DNA from: an uncultured bacterium
GTDB taxonomy: Bacteria; Bacillota; Clostridia; Oscillospirales; Oscillospiraceae
DNA: 64,000 nt
Assembly (NCBI GenBank): GCA_945873205.1
Contig: CAMCCC010000005.1
Location: 44,822-108,821, forward strand
Direction: 5' to 3'
Of this stretch, positions 1-7,260 are shown in pieces. Every line of letters starts with the position of its first letter. The stretch's first letter is position 1. Both the position numbers and the translations under genes were made by a program. The notes under the pieces are model-generated. The model was given only the letters and a program-made list of their open reading frames with translations, was not told the DNA's origin and ran no database searches.

Positions 1-2
1 GC

Positions 3-101
3 CGCTGGCGTTTTAAGTCCCGGGATTTCATCACCCGGGCCGAAGGGGACACGGCAAGGCATATCGATATGAGTGTCTTTGCCAGGAAAAAGAAAAAGTG
101 A
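3..101 (+). CDS. C-terminal fragment of an unidentified gene cut by the window edge
   Basis: An open frame enters from the left edge and stops at TGA 99-101, giving about 32 residues that end in FARKKKK. It is followed 12 bases later by a strong terminator, which fits a real gene end. The fragment is basic, with several Arg and Lys residues, and carries no motif I recognise. The function cannot be called without upstream sequence. Confidence 0.55.
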   Translation, partial: RWRFKSRDFITRAEGDTARHIDMSVFARKKKK

Positions 102-113
102 CCATATAAAGAA

Positions 114-141
114 ACTCGCGGGGAGGCCCCGCGAGTTTTTT
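114..141. terminator. Bidirectional intrinsic terminator
   Basis: A 10-bp stem (ACTCGCGGGG / CCCCGCGAGT, 114-123 and 127-136) with a 3-base loop is followed by a T run on the plus strand and by TTTCTTTATA on the minus strand. It lies between the plus-strand gene fragment ending at 101 and the minus-strand gene ending at 140, so it probably serves both. Confidence 0.85.
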
Positions 142-457
142 ATATCAGCACCTTTCCCAGGCATAAACAGCGCCTGCGCTGCTCCCGGTCCAGATAGAGG
201 CAATCTTTTTCGTCCCCGCCCAGCAGCACCAGTGCACCGTTATAATCCTCGCACCAGCGGCGGCAGAACACCTGCCCCTCGACCAAAAACAGACCTATGT
301 CCCGTTCCTGCAGCGCTGTCCGGCAGCTGACATACACCGTCTGCCCCGGATGCAGCAGCGGCTCCATGGCACCGTCACGCAGCACCACAGAGAAGTCCGC
401 CTCTGCGGGAATGTCCTTGCCTCTCTTGATCAGCCTGAAATCCTCTGTCAAACCCAT
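140..457 (-). CDS. S24/LexA-fold protein lacking the catalytic Ser and Lys
   Basis: This 105-residue protein is a lone S24 peptidase-like (LexA/CI C-terminal) domain with no DNA-binding domain. The region around residues 26-45 (LRDGAMEPLLHPGQTVYV) matches the family core, normally [DG]-S-M-[ED]-P; here the nucleophile position is Ala30. The downstream element, normally ending TVKRL with a catalytic lysine, reads VFCRRW (about residues 63-68), with Arg in place of Lys. It should therefore have no self-cleavage or peptidase activity, and may be a binding or regulatory module. The ATG is preceded by AAGGGG and a TTGACG-16-TATAAT promoter. It is transcribed divergently from plsC. The fold call is good; the role is unknown. 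Confidence 0.75.
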   Translation of the reverse strand: MGLTEDFRLIKRGKDIPAEADFSVVLRDGAMEPLLHPGQTVYVSCRTALQERDIGLFLVEGQVFCRRWCEDYNGALVLLGGDEKDCLYLDREQRRRCLCLGKVLI

Positions 458-471
458 CGCCCCTTACCGGG

Positions 472-499
472 ATTATACCGCATCCGCACCCACCGTCAA
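472..499 (-). promoter_or_regulatory. Promoter for the S24-fold gene
   Basis: On the minus strand TTGACG (494-499) and TATAAT (472-477) are separated by 16 bases and lie about 15 bases before the ATG at 457, implying a very short leader. Confidence 0.65.
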
Positions 500-539
500 G
501 CAGATTTGTAAATTTTCCATCAAAAAATGAAAATAAGTC

Positions 540-567
540 TTGGAAATTATTTCTGTAGTGGTACAAT
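540..567 (+). promoter_or_regulatory. Promoter for plsC
   Basis: TTGGAA (540-545), 16-base spacer, TACAAT (562-567), followed by AAGGAG at 585-590 and the plsC ATG at 599. Confidence 0.5.
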
Positions 568-598
568 ATAAAAGTATTTTTTCTAAGGAGTTGTGGTC

Positions 599-1405
599 AT
601 GCTGATTCTGGCCTTCCTGCTGCTGGCCCTTGGGGCGGCAGTTATTTATGTGCGCTGCTGTGGATTCGTGGTGTGGAAAACCGCGCTGCTCTTTGCCGGC
701 TGTTTCATTGCGCTGAACCTGTTCTATCTTGTGGTGGCCTGGGTTGCCTCCTGGTTTGTCAACCCCTCCAAGCCCCTTTCCCGCCAGAACAGCCTGTGCC
801 GCAGCGCCTGTGTCTATGCTTCCATGATCGTCACCGGCTACTGCTGGGTCAGGACCCATGTCCGCGGGGCGGAGAAGCTGCCGGAGGCGGAGCGTTTTCT
901 GATGGTCAGCAACCATCGCTCCGGCTTTGACCCCATTGTCGTCACCCAGCTGCTGCGCCGGTTCAATATTTCCTTTGTGTCCAAGCCCTCCAATATGGAG
1001 ATGCCTGTGTTGGGGCGTATTGGCTACGGCGCGGGCTGCCTGCCCATCGACCGGGAGAATGACCGCAAGGCCCTCACCACCATCCTCACCGCTGCCGATT
1101 ACCTGAAGCGGGGCCTCTGCTCCATGGCCATCTACCCCGAAGGGACCCGCAGCCGGGGCAGCGAGCTGCTGCCCTTCCATGCCGGCTCCTTCAAGATCGC
1201 CCAGAAGGCCAATGTGCCCCTGGTCATCACCTCCATCAGCGGGACAGAGAAGGTGGGAAAAAATGTGCTGCGCCGCCCCACCGATGTGTATCTGGACATT
1301 CTGGAGGTCATCCCGGCGGAAAAGGTAAAGAGCATGAGCACCAGAGAGCTGGCGGAGTACAGCAGCCGCATCATCGCCGAGAATCTGAAAACCATCCCTG
1401 CATGA
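599..1405 (+). CDS. plsC: PlsC-type 1-acylglycerol-3-phosphate acyltransferase
   Basis: This 268-residue membrane-bound acyltransferase probably moves an acyl group onto lysophosphatidic acid in phospholipid synthesis. Two hydrophobic segments occupy the first 55 residues. The family motifs are present: NHRSGFD (the H-x4-D catalytic box, near residue 103) and EGTRSRG (near residue 181). The length is normal for the family. I chose ATG 599 because AAGGAG lies 8 bases upstream; a GTG six bases earlier would sit only 2 bases from that site. A FabG-like reductase starts 24 bases downstream and is probably co-transcribed, giving a small lipid-synthesis pair. Confidence 0.88.
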   Translation: MLILAFLLLALGAAVIYVRCCGFVVWKTALLFAGCFIALNLFYLVVAWVASWFVNPSKPLSRQNSLCRSACVYASMIVTGYCWVRTHVRGAEKLPEAERFLMVSNHRSGFDPIVVTQLLRRFNISFVSKPSNMEMPVLGRIGYGAGCLPIDRENDRKALTTILTAADYLKRGLCSMAIYPEGTRSRGSELLPFHAGSFKIAQKANVPLVITSISGTEKVGKNVLRRPTDVYLDILEVIPAEKVKSMSTRELAEYSSRIIAENLKTIPA

Positions 1406-1429
1406 TTACAATTGCCTGAGGTAAAAATG

Positions 1430-2158
1430 ATGAGTGTTGCCCTTGTTACAGGCTCCTCCCGGGGCATCGGCGCCGCCTGCGCCCAGGCCCTGGCCAGGAG
1501 TGGCTATAAAGTATGTATCAACTGCATTGAGCGCATGGACCTGGCCCAGGCCCTGGCTGACCGGCTGCGGGAAGAAGGCTGCCAGGTCATCTGCCACCAG
1601 GCCGACGTGGCCGACAGCCAGGCCGTGAACGAAATGGTCCGCCGCATTGAGCGGGAGCTGGGCCCGGTGGACCTGCTGGTGAATAACGCGGGCATTGCCC
1701 GGCCGGAACAGTTTCAGGACATTGCGCCGGAAACCTGGAAGCGGCTGTTCGACGTGAACCTGGGGGGCTGCTTCAACACCATTCAGGCGGTTCTGCCCCA
1801 TATGCTCCATGAGCACGCCGGCTGCATTGTGAACATGTCCTCCATCTGGGGCCAGCATGGCGCCTCCTGCGAGGTGGCCTATGCCTCCACCAAGCACGCC
1901 ATCATCGGCTTGAGCCGCTCCCTGGCGGCGGAGCTGGCGCCCTCCGGCATCCGGGTCAACTGCGTCGCCCCCGGCGTCATCGATACCGATATGGTGCAGG
2001 TGCTGGGGCAGGAGACGCTGGACAATCTGGCCCAGGAACAGATTCCTCTTGGTCGCCTGGGCAAAACCGAGGAGATCGCCGAGACGGTTCTCTATCTGGC
2101 CAAGGCCGGCTACACTACCGGCCAGGTCATCACCGTGGACGGCGGCTTCATCATCTGA
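1430..2158 (+). CDS. Short-chain dehydrogenase, FabG-like 3-oxoacyl-ACP reductase
   Basis: The 242-residue protein is a classical SDR. The N-terminal NAD(P) motif TGSSRGIG, the structural NNAG (about residue 84), the catalytic Ser in NMSS, and YASTK (Tyr-x3-Lys) are all present. The C-terminal VDGGF is typical of FabG. The likely reaction is NADPH-dependent reduction of 3-oxoacyl-ACP, and its position directly after plsC supports fatty-acid or phospholipid metabolism. Paralogues of FabG act on many substrates, so the exact substrate is not certain. GAGG at 1418-1421 favours ATG 1430 (spacing 8), with ATG 1427 as an alternative. Confidence 0.85.
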   Translation: MSVALVTGSSRGIGAACAQALARSGYKVCINCIERMDLAQALADRLREEGCQVICHQADVADSQAVNEMVRRIERELGPVDLLVNNAGIARPEQFQDIAPETWKRLFDVNLGGCFNTIQAVLPHMLHEHAGCIVNMSSIWGQHGASCEVAYASTKHAIIGLSRSLAAELAPSGIRVNCVAPGVIDTDMVQVLGQETLDNLAQEQIPLGRLGKTEEIAETVLYLAKAGYTTGQVITVDGGFII

Positions 2159-2168
2159 AATCGGATTT

Positions 2169-2202
2169 TATATACACGGGCTTCGGTCCGTGTATATTTT
2201 TT
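2169..2202 (+). terminator. Intrinsic terminator after the plsC-fabG pair
   Basis: A 10-bp stem ATATACACGG / CCGTGTATAT with a loop containing CTTCGG is followed by six T residues. Confidence 0.9.
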
Positions 2203-2280
2203 GCCTTCTCTGGTGAGACTATTTACTGTTCACTACATAGTATGTAATGGGCGACTATTCAGGCGGAGTGTGAATCAACA

Positions 2281-2625
2281 ATGGTCAAACGCGGAGATAT
2301 CTATTACGCCGACCTCAGCCCGGTGGTCGGCAGCGAGCAGGGAGGCATGCGCCCGGTGCTCATCGTCCAGAACGACACCGGCAACCGGCACAGCCCCACC
2401 GTAATCGCAGCGGCCATCACCAGCCAGATCGGCAAGGCCAGACTGCCCACCCACATCGAGCTCTCCGCCCAGAGCGTGGGATTGAACAGAGACAGCGTCA
2501 TCCTTTTGGAGCAGATCCGTACGCTGGACAAATCCCGCCTGCGGGAGCGGATGGGGAAGCTGGACGAGAACACCATGACAGCCGTGGACAATGCCCTGGC
2601 CGTCAGCTTTGGACTGCACAACTGA
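2281..2625 (+). CDS. MazF/PemK (EndoA-type) endoribonuclease toxin, no adjacent antitoxin
   Basis: This 114-residue protein is close in length and motif order to Bacillus NdoA/EndoA, a sequence-specific mRNA interferase. It opens with [11 protein letters not shown], and has [16 protein letters not shown], then TVIAAAITS and a HIEL segment, ending with the conserved [13 protein letters not shown] region. Known members cleave mRNA at short motifs and are held by a small antitoxin encoded just upstream. Here the 122 bases upstream hold only a terminator and no open frame, so the toxin stands alone. The ribosome site is weak (GCGGAG, about 12 bases before ATG), which may keep expression low. Family assignment is firm; how it is neutralised is unknown. 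Confidence 0.9.
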   Translation: MVKRGDIYYADLSPVVGSEQGGMRPVLIVQNDTGNRHSPTVIAAAITSQIGKARLPTHIELSAQSVGLNRDSVILLEQIRTLDKSRLRERMGKLDENTMTAVDNALAVSFGLHN

Positions 2626-2635
2626 ATAATTCCAG

Positions 2636-2668
2636 TCTCCTGCCCATATATTTGGGCAGGAGATTTTT
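2636..2668 (+). terminator. Intrinsic terminator after mazF
   Basis: An 11-bp perfect stem TCTCCTGCCCA / TGGGCAGGAGA with a 6-base loop is followed by TTTTTG. It ends 20 bases before the next start codon. Confidence 0.88.
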
Positions 2669-2687
2669 GCGTGAAGGAGGCGCGGAC

Positions 2688-3239
2688 ATGGACTATCCGC
2701 TGCTGCTGGGCGGGGAAAAGGCCGGGACGCTGCGCATAGAGCGGCAGGGGCTTTATACCTGCATGGAAGTCACCGCCGAAGCAAGGGAAGGCCTGCTGCG
2801 CATCTGGGTGCAGGGCGGCGGCCGGGAGGCCTACCTGGGCGTTTTGCAGCCCGGGGAGGAGGGCTTATATTTGCGCCGCCGGCTGAGCCGCCGGGAGCTG
2901 GCGGCCTTTCCCCAGGTGATCGAACAGGCCTCCGACCAGCAATTGCCGCCCCAAGAGGTTAACATAACGCAAGAACCACAAGCGCTGGCCCCGGCGCCGC
3001 AGCCAGAACCAGAACCCCAGCCGGAACCCGAACCTGCGCCGCAGCCCGAACCTGAACCTCAAGTGGCAAGTACCGTGGAGCTGCCCACCCTTATCTGGCA
3101 GGAGCGCCGGGACGGCAGCCTGGTGGCAAAGGAGGGGGGCCATACCCTGCTGGCCTTGCCGGCCCGGCTGCGCCGCGCGCCCCAGGGGGCCGACCTGCGC
3201 CGTATCGGCGGCAGGGAATATTTGGTCTTCCGCTATTGA
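2688..3239 (+). CDS. Unknown two-part protein with a Pro/Glu/Gln linker
   Basis: I do not recognise this 183-residue protein. Residues 1-90 form a compact domain rich in Leu and Arg with no signal peptide. Residues about 100-138 are a low-complexity linker made of PQPEPEP-like repeats. Residues 145-183 form a second short domain ending REYLVFRY. No transmembrane segment or catalytic motif is visible, so it is probably cytosolic. ATG 2688 is chosen for its strong AAGGAGG site (spacing 7). It lies between the mazF terminator and the pyrimidine phosphorylase gene, whose -35 box overlaps this stop codon. It has no promoter I can name and may depend on readthrough of the mazF terminator. Confidence 0.7.
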   Translation: MDYPLLLGGEKAGTLRIERQGLYTCMEVTAEAREGLLRIWVQGGGREAYLGVLQPGEEGLYLRRRLSRRELAAFPQVIEQASDQQLPPQEVNITQEPQALAPAPQPEPEPQPEPEPAPQPEPEPQVASTVELPTLIWQERRDGSLVAKEGGHTLLALPARLRRAPQGADLRRIGGREYLVFRY

Positions 3240-3264
3240 GAACTAGGCCGGAAAGGTGTATAAT
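3236..3264 (+). promoter_or_regulatory. Promoter for pyrimidine-nucleoside phosphorylase
   Basis: TTGAGA (3236-3241), 17-base spacer, TATAAT (3259-3264). The -35 box overlaps the stop codon of the preceding gene. Confidence 0.75.
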
Positions 3265-3290
3265 TAGAAAAAAACCTGGAGGACACTGCC

Positions 3291-4595
3291 ATGCTGATGA
3301 CCGATCTTATTGTAAAAAAACGTGACGGGGGCGAACTCAGCCACGAGGAAATCAACTTCATGATCGACGGCTATACCCAGGGCCAGATCCCGGATTACCA
3401 GATGTCCGCCATGTGCATGGCCATCCTGCTGCGGGGCATGACGGACCGGGAGACCCTGGACATGACCATGGCCATGGTCCATTCCGGGGAGACCCTGGAT
3501 CTCAGCCCCATTCAGGGCGTCAAGGCGGATAAGCACTCCACCGGCGGCGTGGGGGATAAGACCAGTCTGGTGCTGTGCCCCATGGTGGCGGCCTGCGGCT
3601 TGAAGGTGGCGAAAATGTCCGGCCGGGGCCTGGGCCATACCGGCGGCACCATAGACAAGCTGGAGAGCTTTCCCGGCTTCACCACCGGCATCAGTGAGGA
3701 GACTTTTTTCAAAAACGTCAATGAGATCGGCATCGCCATCGCCGGGCAGACCGCCGATCTGGTGCCTGCGGATAAAAAGCTGTACGCCCTGCGGGACGTC
3801 ACCGGCACCGTCCCCAGCATCCCGCTGATCGTCAGCTCCATCATGTCCAAGAAGCTGGCCTCCGGCGCGGATGTGATCGTGCTGGACGTGAAATGCGGCA
3901 GCGGCGCCTTCATGAAAACGGAGCAGGAGGCCCGCACCCTGGCCCAGGGCCTGACCCGCATCGGCCGCCTGGCCGGGCGGAAATGCGCCGCCGTCATTAC
4001 CGATATGGACCAGCCTTTGGGCTGGGCTGTGGGCAACGCCCTGGAGGTGAAGGAGGCCATCTCTGTGCTGAAAGGGGAGAAGGGCGGCGACCTGCTGGAG
4101 CTGTGCCTGACGCTGGGCAGCTGCATGCTCACGGAGGCGGGCCTTGCCGGCAGCATTGAGGAAGCCCGGACCATGATGGAAAAGACCATTCAGGACGGCA
4201 CGGCCCTGGAGAAGCTGAGCCAGATGGTGACCGCCCAGCAGGGCGACGGCCGGGACGTGTATGACACCTCCCGGCTGCCCCTGGCCCTGGTGCAGCTGGA
4301 GGTACCGGCCCTGGAGGGCGGCTATGTCCGCCGTATTGAGGCGGAGCAGGTGGGCCTTGTGAGTATGCACCTGGGGGGAGGCCGGGCCACCAAGGACAGC
4401 GAGATCGACCTGTCCGTGGGCCTGGTGCTCCACAAAAAGGTGGGGGACCGGGTGGAAGCAGGGGAGAGCCTGGCCACCATCCACGCCCCCAGCCGGGAGA
4501 AAGCGGCGGAAGCGGCGGAACTGCTGCGCGCCTGCTACAGCTTCAGTCCAGACCCGGTGCAGCGCAGCCCCTTCATCAAGGATATCATCCGCTGA
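3291..4595 (+). CDS. pdp: Pyrimidine-nucleoside (thymidine/uridine) phosphorylase
   Basis: This 434-residue cytosolic enzyme cleaves thymidine, deoxyuridine or uridine with phosphate, giving the free base and (deoxy)ribose-1-phosphate for salvage. The phosphate-binding loop KHSTGGVGDKTSL is near residue 81, and the family signature SGRGLGHTGGTIDKLES near residue 109. The length matches the Pdp family of Gram-positive bacteria. GGAGGA lies 7 bases before ATG 3291. It has its own promoter and terminator and so appears monocistronic. Whether it prefers thymidine (DeoA) or is broad (Pdp) cannot be told from motifs alone. Confidence 0.92.
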   Translation: MLMTDLIVKKRDGGELSHEEINFMIDGYTQGQIPDYQMSAMCMAILLRGMTDRETLDMTMAMVHSGETLDLSPIQGVKADKHSTGGVGDKTSLVLCPMVAACGLKVAKMSGRGLGHTGGTIDKLESFPGFTTGISEETFFKNVNEIGIAIAGQTADLVPADKKLYALRDVTGTVPSIPLIVSSIMSKKLASGADVIVLDVKCGSGAFMKTEQEARTLAQGLTRIGRLAGRKCAAVITDMDQPLGWAVGNALEVKEAISVLKGEKGGDLLELCLTLGSCMLTEAGLAGSIEEARTMMEKTIQDGTALEKLSQMVTAQQGDGRDVYDTSRLPLALVQLEVPALEGGYVRRIEAEQVGLVSMHLGGGRATKDSEIDLSVGLVLHKKVGDRVEAGESLATIHAPSREKAAEAAELLRACYSFSPDPVQRSPFIKDIIR

Positions 4596-4617
4596 AACGG
4601 CAACAAAATTGTCAGAT

Positions 4618-4660
4618 AATCAGCAATAGAGCAAATTGCCCTATTGCTGATTTTTTATTT
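4618..4660 (+). terminator. Intrinsic terminator after pdp
   Basis: A 12-bp perfect stem AATCAGCAATAG / CTATTGCTGATT with an 11-base loop is followed by TTTTTATTT. Confidence 0.9.
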
Positions 4661-4684
4661 CATCAAATTTCGTCAAAATGTTAA

Positions 4685-4713
4685 TTGTATTCCTGAGCGG
4701 CATATGTTAAACT
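4685..4713 (+). promoter_or_regulatory. Possible promoter for hom-lysC-asd, with leader hairpin
   Basis: TTGTAT (4685-4690) and TAAACT (4708-4713) are spaced by 17 bases. The leader then holds a short inverted repeat, GTGTCC (4733-4738) and GGACAC (4748-4753), just before the start region. No T-box or lysine riboswitch is visible in this leader of about 50 bases. Confidence 0.4.
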
Positions 4714-4769
4714 GTCTCAGCAAGGAAAACAAGTGTCCTTAAAATACGGACACAGACATGGAGGACAAA

Positions 4770-5918
4770 ATGAAAGTTGCTGTTTTGGGTTTCGGCACTG
4801 TTGGAGCCGGAATTTATGAGATGCTTGCAAATGCAAAAGGCTTGGAGCAGGGGCCGGTTCTGGTGCGGCCCGGGAAGGATGACGCTCCCTTTAAGCGCAC
4901 CAGTATAGAGGCCATCCTGGCGGAGCCGGGGGTGGAAGCTGTGGCGGAGGCCATGGGCGGCATTGAGCCTGCCTTCAGCTATGCCATGGCGGCCCTGAAA
5001 GCCGGCAAGCACTTTGTCACCTCCAATAAGGCTCTGGTGGCGGCCCATGGGATTGAGCTGGCTACCGCAGCCAGAGAAAAGGGAGTGGGCTTCCTGTTCA
5101 GCGCTGCCTGCGGCGGCGGGATGCCCTTCCTGCATAATCTGAGCATCGCCGTGGAGAGCGACCTCATCGTCTCCCTGGGCGGCATCCTCAACGGCACCAC
5201 CAACTATATGCTGGATGCCATGCAGCGCCGCTCCCTGGGCTATGACGAGGCTTTGCGCGATGCCCAGCGCCTGGGCTATGCGGAGGCGGACCCCAGCGCC
5301 GATGTCTCCGGCCTGGACGCCCTGCGCAAGATTGTCCTCAGCTCCGCGGTGGCCTACGATCTGCTGCCGGTGGCGGGCCTGTGCCATGAGGGCATTGAGA
5401 GCATCACCGCCGAGGACGTGAAGCGCATTCAGGCCAGGGGCCTCAGCTGCCGCCTGATGGCCAAGTGCGGCCCTGCCGCCGGCGGCAAGGTCTACGCCTA
5501 TGTGGAGCCGGTGCTGTTTCCTGCCTCCGCCCCGGAGTGCAGCGTCCTGGATAACTACAACATGGCCCGGTATGAAGGCAAGTGCGCCGGCCCCATGGTG
5601 TTCATGGGCCAGGGCGCGGGCCGCTGGCCCACCGCCTCTGCCGTGCTGCGGGACCTGGATTGCATCCTGAAAGGCCGGCTGCAGATGCTCTCCCCCGCCT
5701 GTCATGAGGGCAGCGCCGACAACGCCGCCTGCTGCCACAGCTACTATGTGCGCCTGCCCAGCAGCCTGTCCGGCTGCTTCGAGGCCAAGAGCTACAGCGA
5801 GGCGGACGGCGTCAGCGAGCTGCTCACCAAGCCCATGTCCGTCAAGGCCATGCATGAGATGGCCGCCCGGCTGCGCGGCGAGGGGGCATCCCTGTTCTTC
5901 GCCGCTGTGGAGGACTGA
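4770..5918 (+). CDS. hom: Homoserine dehydrogenase
   Basis: The enzyme reduces aspartate-semialdehyde to homoserine with NAD(P)H, the branch toward threonine and methionine. The 382-residue protein opens with the Rossmann motif GFGTVGAG. It contains GKHFVTSNKALVA and the catalytic-domain stretch GGILNGTTNYML, and then GQGAGRWPTASAV. Compared with usual Gram-positive enzymes (about 400-430 residues) the C-terminal ACT regulatory region is short: only an HSYYVRLP start resembling an ACT strand is seen, so feedback control by threonine may be altered. GGAGG at 4760-4764 supports ATG 4770. An in-frame ATG at 4758 contains that same GGAGG. The gene is 3 bases from lysC in one operon. Confidence 0.9.
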   Translation: MKVAVLGFGTVGAGIYEMLANAKGLEQGPVLVRPGKDDAPFKRTSIEAILAEPGVEAVAEAMGGIEPAFSYAMAALKAGKHFVTSNKALVAAHGIELATAAREKGVGFLFSAACGGGMPFLHNLSIAVESDLIVSLGGILNGTTNYMLDAMQRRSLGYDEALRDAQRLGYAEADPSADVSGLDALRKIVLSSAVAYDLLPVAGLCHEGIESITAEDVKRIQARGLSCRLMAKCGPAAGGKVYAYVEPVLFPASAPECSVLDNYNMARYEGKCAGPMVFMGQGAGRWPTASAVLRDLDCILKGRLQMLSPACHEGSADNAACCHSYYVRLPSSLSGCFEAKSYSEADGVSELLTKPMSVKAMHEMAARLRGEGASLFFAAVED

Positions 5919-5921
5919 GCC

Positions 5922-7235
5922 ATGGTAAAGGTTGCAAAATTCGGCGGTTCCTCCGTGGCCGGGGCCCAGCAGTTTGAAAAAGTCAAGGCCATCGTGGAGG
6001 CGGACCCGGCCCGGAAGGTGGTGGTGGTCTCCGCCGCCGGCAAGCGCAGTAGCGGCGACCATAAGCTCACCGATCTGTTGTATCTCTGCCATGCCCACCT
6101 GACCTATGGGGTATCATGCGACGACATTGTTCATACAATAGAGCAGCGCCTGTGCGAGATTCGGGACGAGTTGGGCCTTGGATTCGATGTGGGGGCGGAA
6201 ATGGCCAAGCTGGAGCAGAGCCTCAGCAAGGATATGTCCGCCGATGAGCTGGTGTCCCGGGGCGAGTACCTGACCTCCCGGCTCATGGCCGATTACCTGG
6301 GCTATCAGTTTGTGGACGCGGCGGACTGTGTTTTCTTCGCCTATGACGGTCAGGTGGACCGGGAGAAAACCTACGCCGCCATCAAGGCCGCCTATGAGCA
6401 GTACGACCGCATCGTGATTCCCGGCTTCTATGGGAAGCTGCCCAACGGCCGCATCAAGGTGATGACCCGGGGCGGCAGCGACATCAGCGGCGCCCTGGCC
6501 GCGGCGGCCATCGACGCCGACGTGTACGAGAACTGGACGGACGTGTCCGGCATCCTGATGGCGGACCCCCGCATTGTGAAAGACCCCAAGCCCATCGGCC
6601 GCATCACCTACGCCGAGCTGCGGGAGCTGGCCTTCATGGGGGCCTCCGTTCTCCATGAGGAATCGGTGCAGCCGGTGAAGGAGAAGGGGATCGCCCTCAA
6701 CATCCGCAACACCAACTGCCCGGAGCATCCCGGCACCATCATCGTGGATAAGATCGAAAAGGAGGAGCGGGATGAACGCTTCCTCACCGGTATCGCCGGG
6801 CGGAAGAATTTCACCATCCTCACCGTCAATAAGCGGAACATGAACGCCAGCCAGACCCTGCGCCAGACCCTGGAGATCTTTGACCACTACCATGCCAATG
6901 TGGAGCATATCACCCTGGGGCTGGACTCCTTCGCCCTGGTCACCTCCACCGCCGCCCTGGGGGATGCGCTTTACAGCCTCATGGGAGACATCGAGAAGCA
7001 GTGCCACCCGGAGGACCTGCGGGTGCAGGACGGCATCGCCCTGGTGGCTGCCGTAGGCCGCAAAATGACCTTCCGCCCCGGCATCTCCGGCAAAATCTTC
7101 AAGGCGCTGGGCGAAGAGGGCATCAATATCCGCACCATTGCCCAGGGCGCGGATGAGCTTTCCATCATCGTGGGCGTGGACAACAAGAATTACGAGGCGG
7201 CGGTACAGGTGCTGTACGACAGCTTCGCTGGTTAA
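5922..7235 (+). CDS. lysC: Aspartate kinase
   Basis: The 437-residue enzyme phosphorylates aspartate, the first step toward lysine, threonine, methionine and diaminopimelate. The N-terminal KFGGSSVAG motif and a kinase core ending near LNIRNTNCPEHPGTII are clear. Two C-terminal ACT-type repeats (about residues 300-437) contain FTILTVNKRNMN and GRKMTFRPGISGKIFKALGE, the usual allosteric region for lysine or threonine. It sits 3 bases after hom and 25 bases before asd, so the three form an aspartate-family operon. It belongs to the monofunctional Gram-positive class that ends with ACT domains. Confidence 0.93.
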   Translation: MVKVAKFGGSSVAGAQQFEKVKAIVEADPARKVVVVSAAGKRSSGDHKLTDLLYLCHAHLTYGVSCDDIVHTIEQRLCEIRDELGLGFDVGAEMAKLEQSLSKDMSADELVSRGEYLTSRLMADYLGYQFVDAADCVFFAYDGQVDREKTYAAIKAAYEQYDRIVIPGFYGKLPNGRIKVMTRGGSDISGALAAAAIDADVYENWTDVSGILMADPRIVKDPKPIGRITYAELRELAFMGASVLHEESVQPVKEKGIALNIRNTNCPEHPGTIIVDKIEKEERDERFLTGIAGRKNFTILTVNKRNMNASQTLRQTLEIFDHYHANVEHITLGLDSFALVTSTAALGDALYSLMGDIEKQCHPEDLRVQDGIALVAAVGRKMTFRPGISGKIFKALGEEGINIRTIAQGADELSIIVGVDNKNYEAAVQVLYDSFAG

Positions 7236-7260
7236 CATAATGTAATGGAGGAGAAGAAAA

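Noticed and set aside
4661..4769. A possible riboswitch or T-box before hom
   Set aside because: The leader is too short and lacks the T-box sequence or a lysine-riboswitch core; only a 6-bp inverted repeat is visible.
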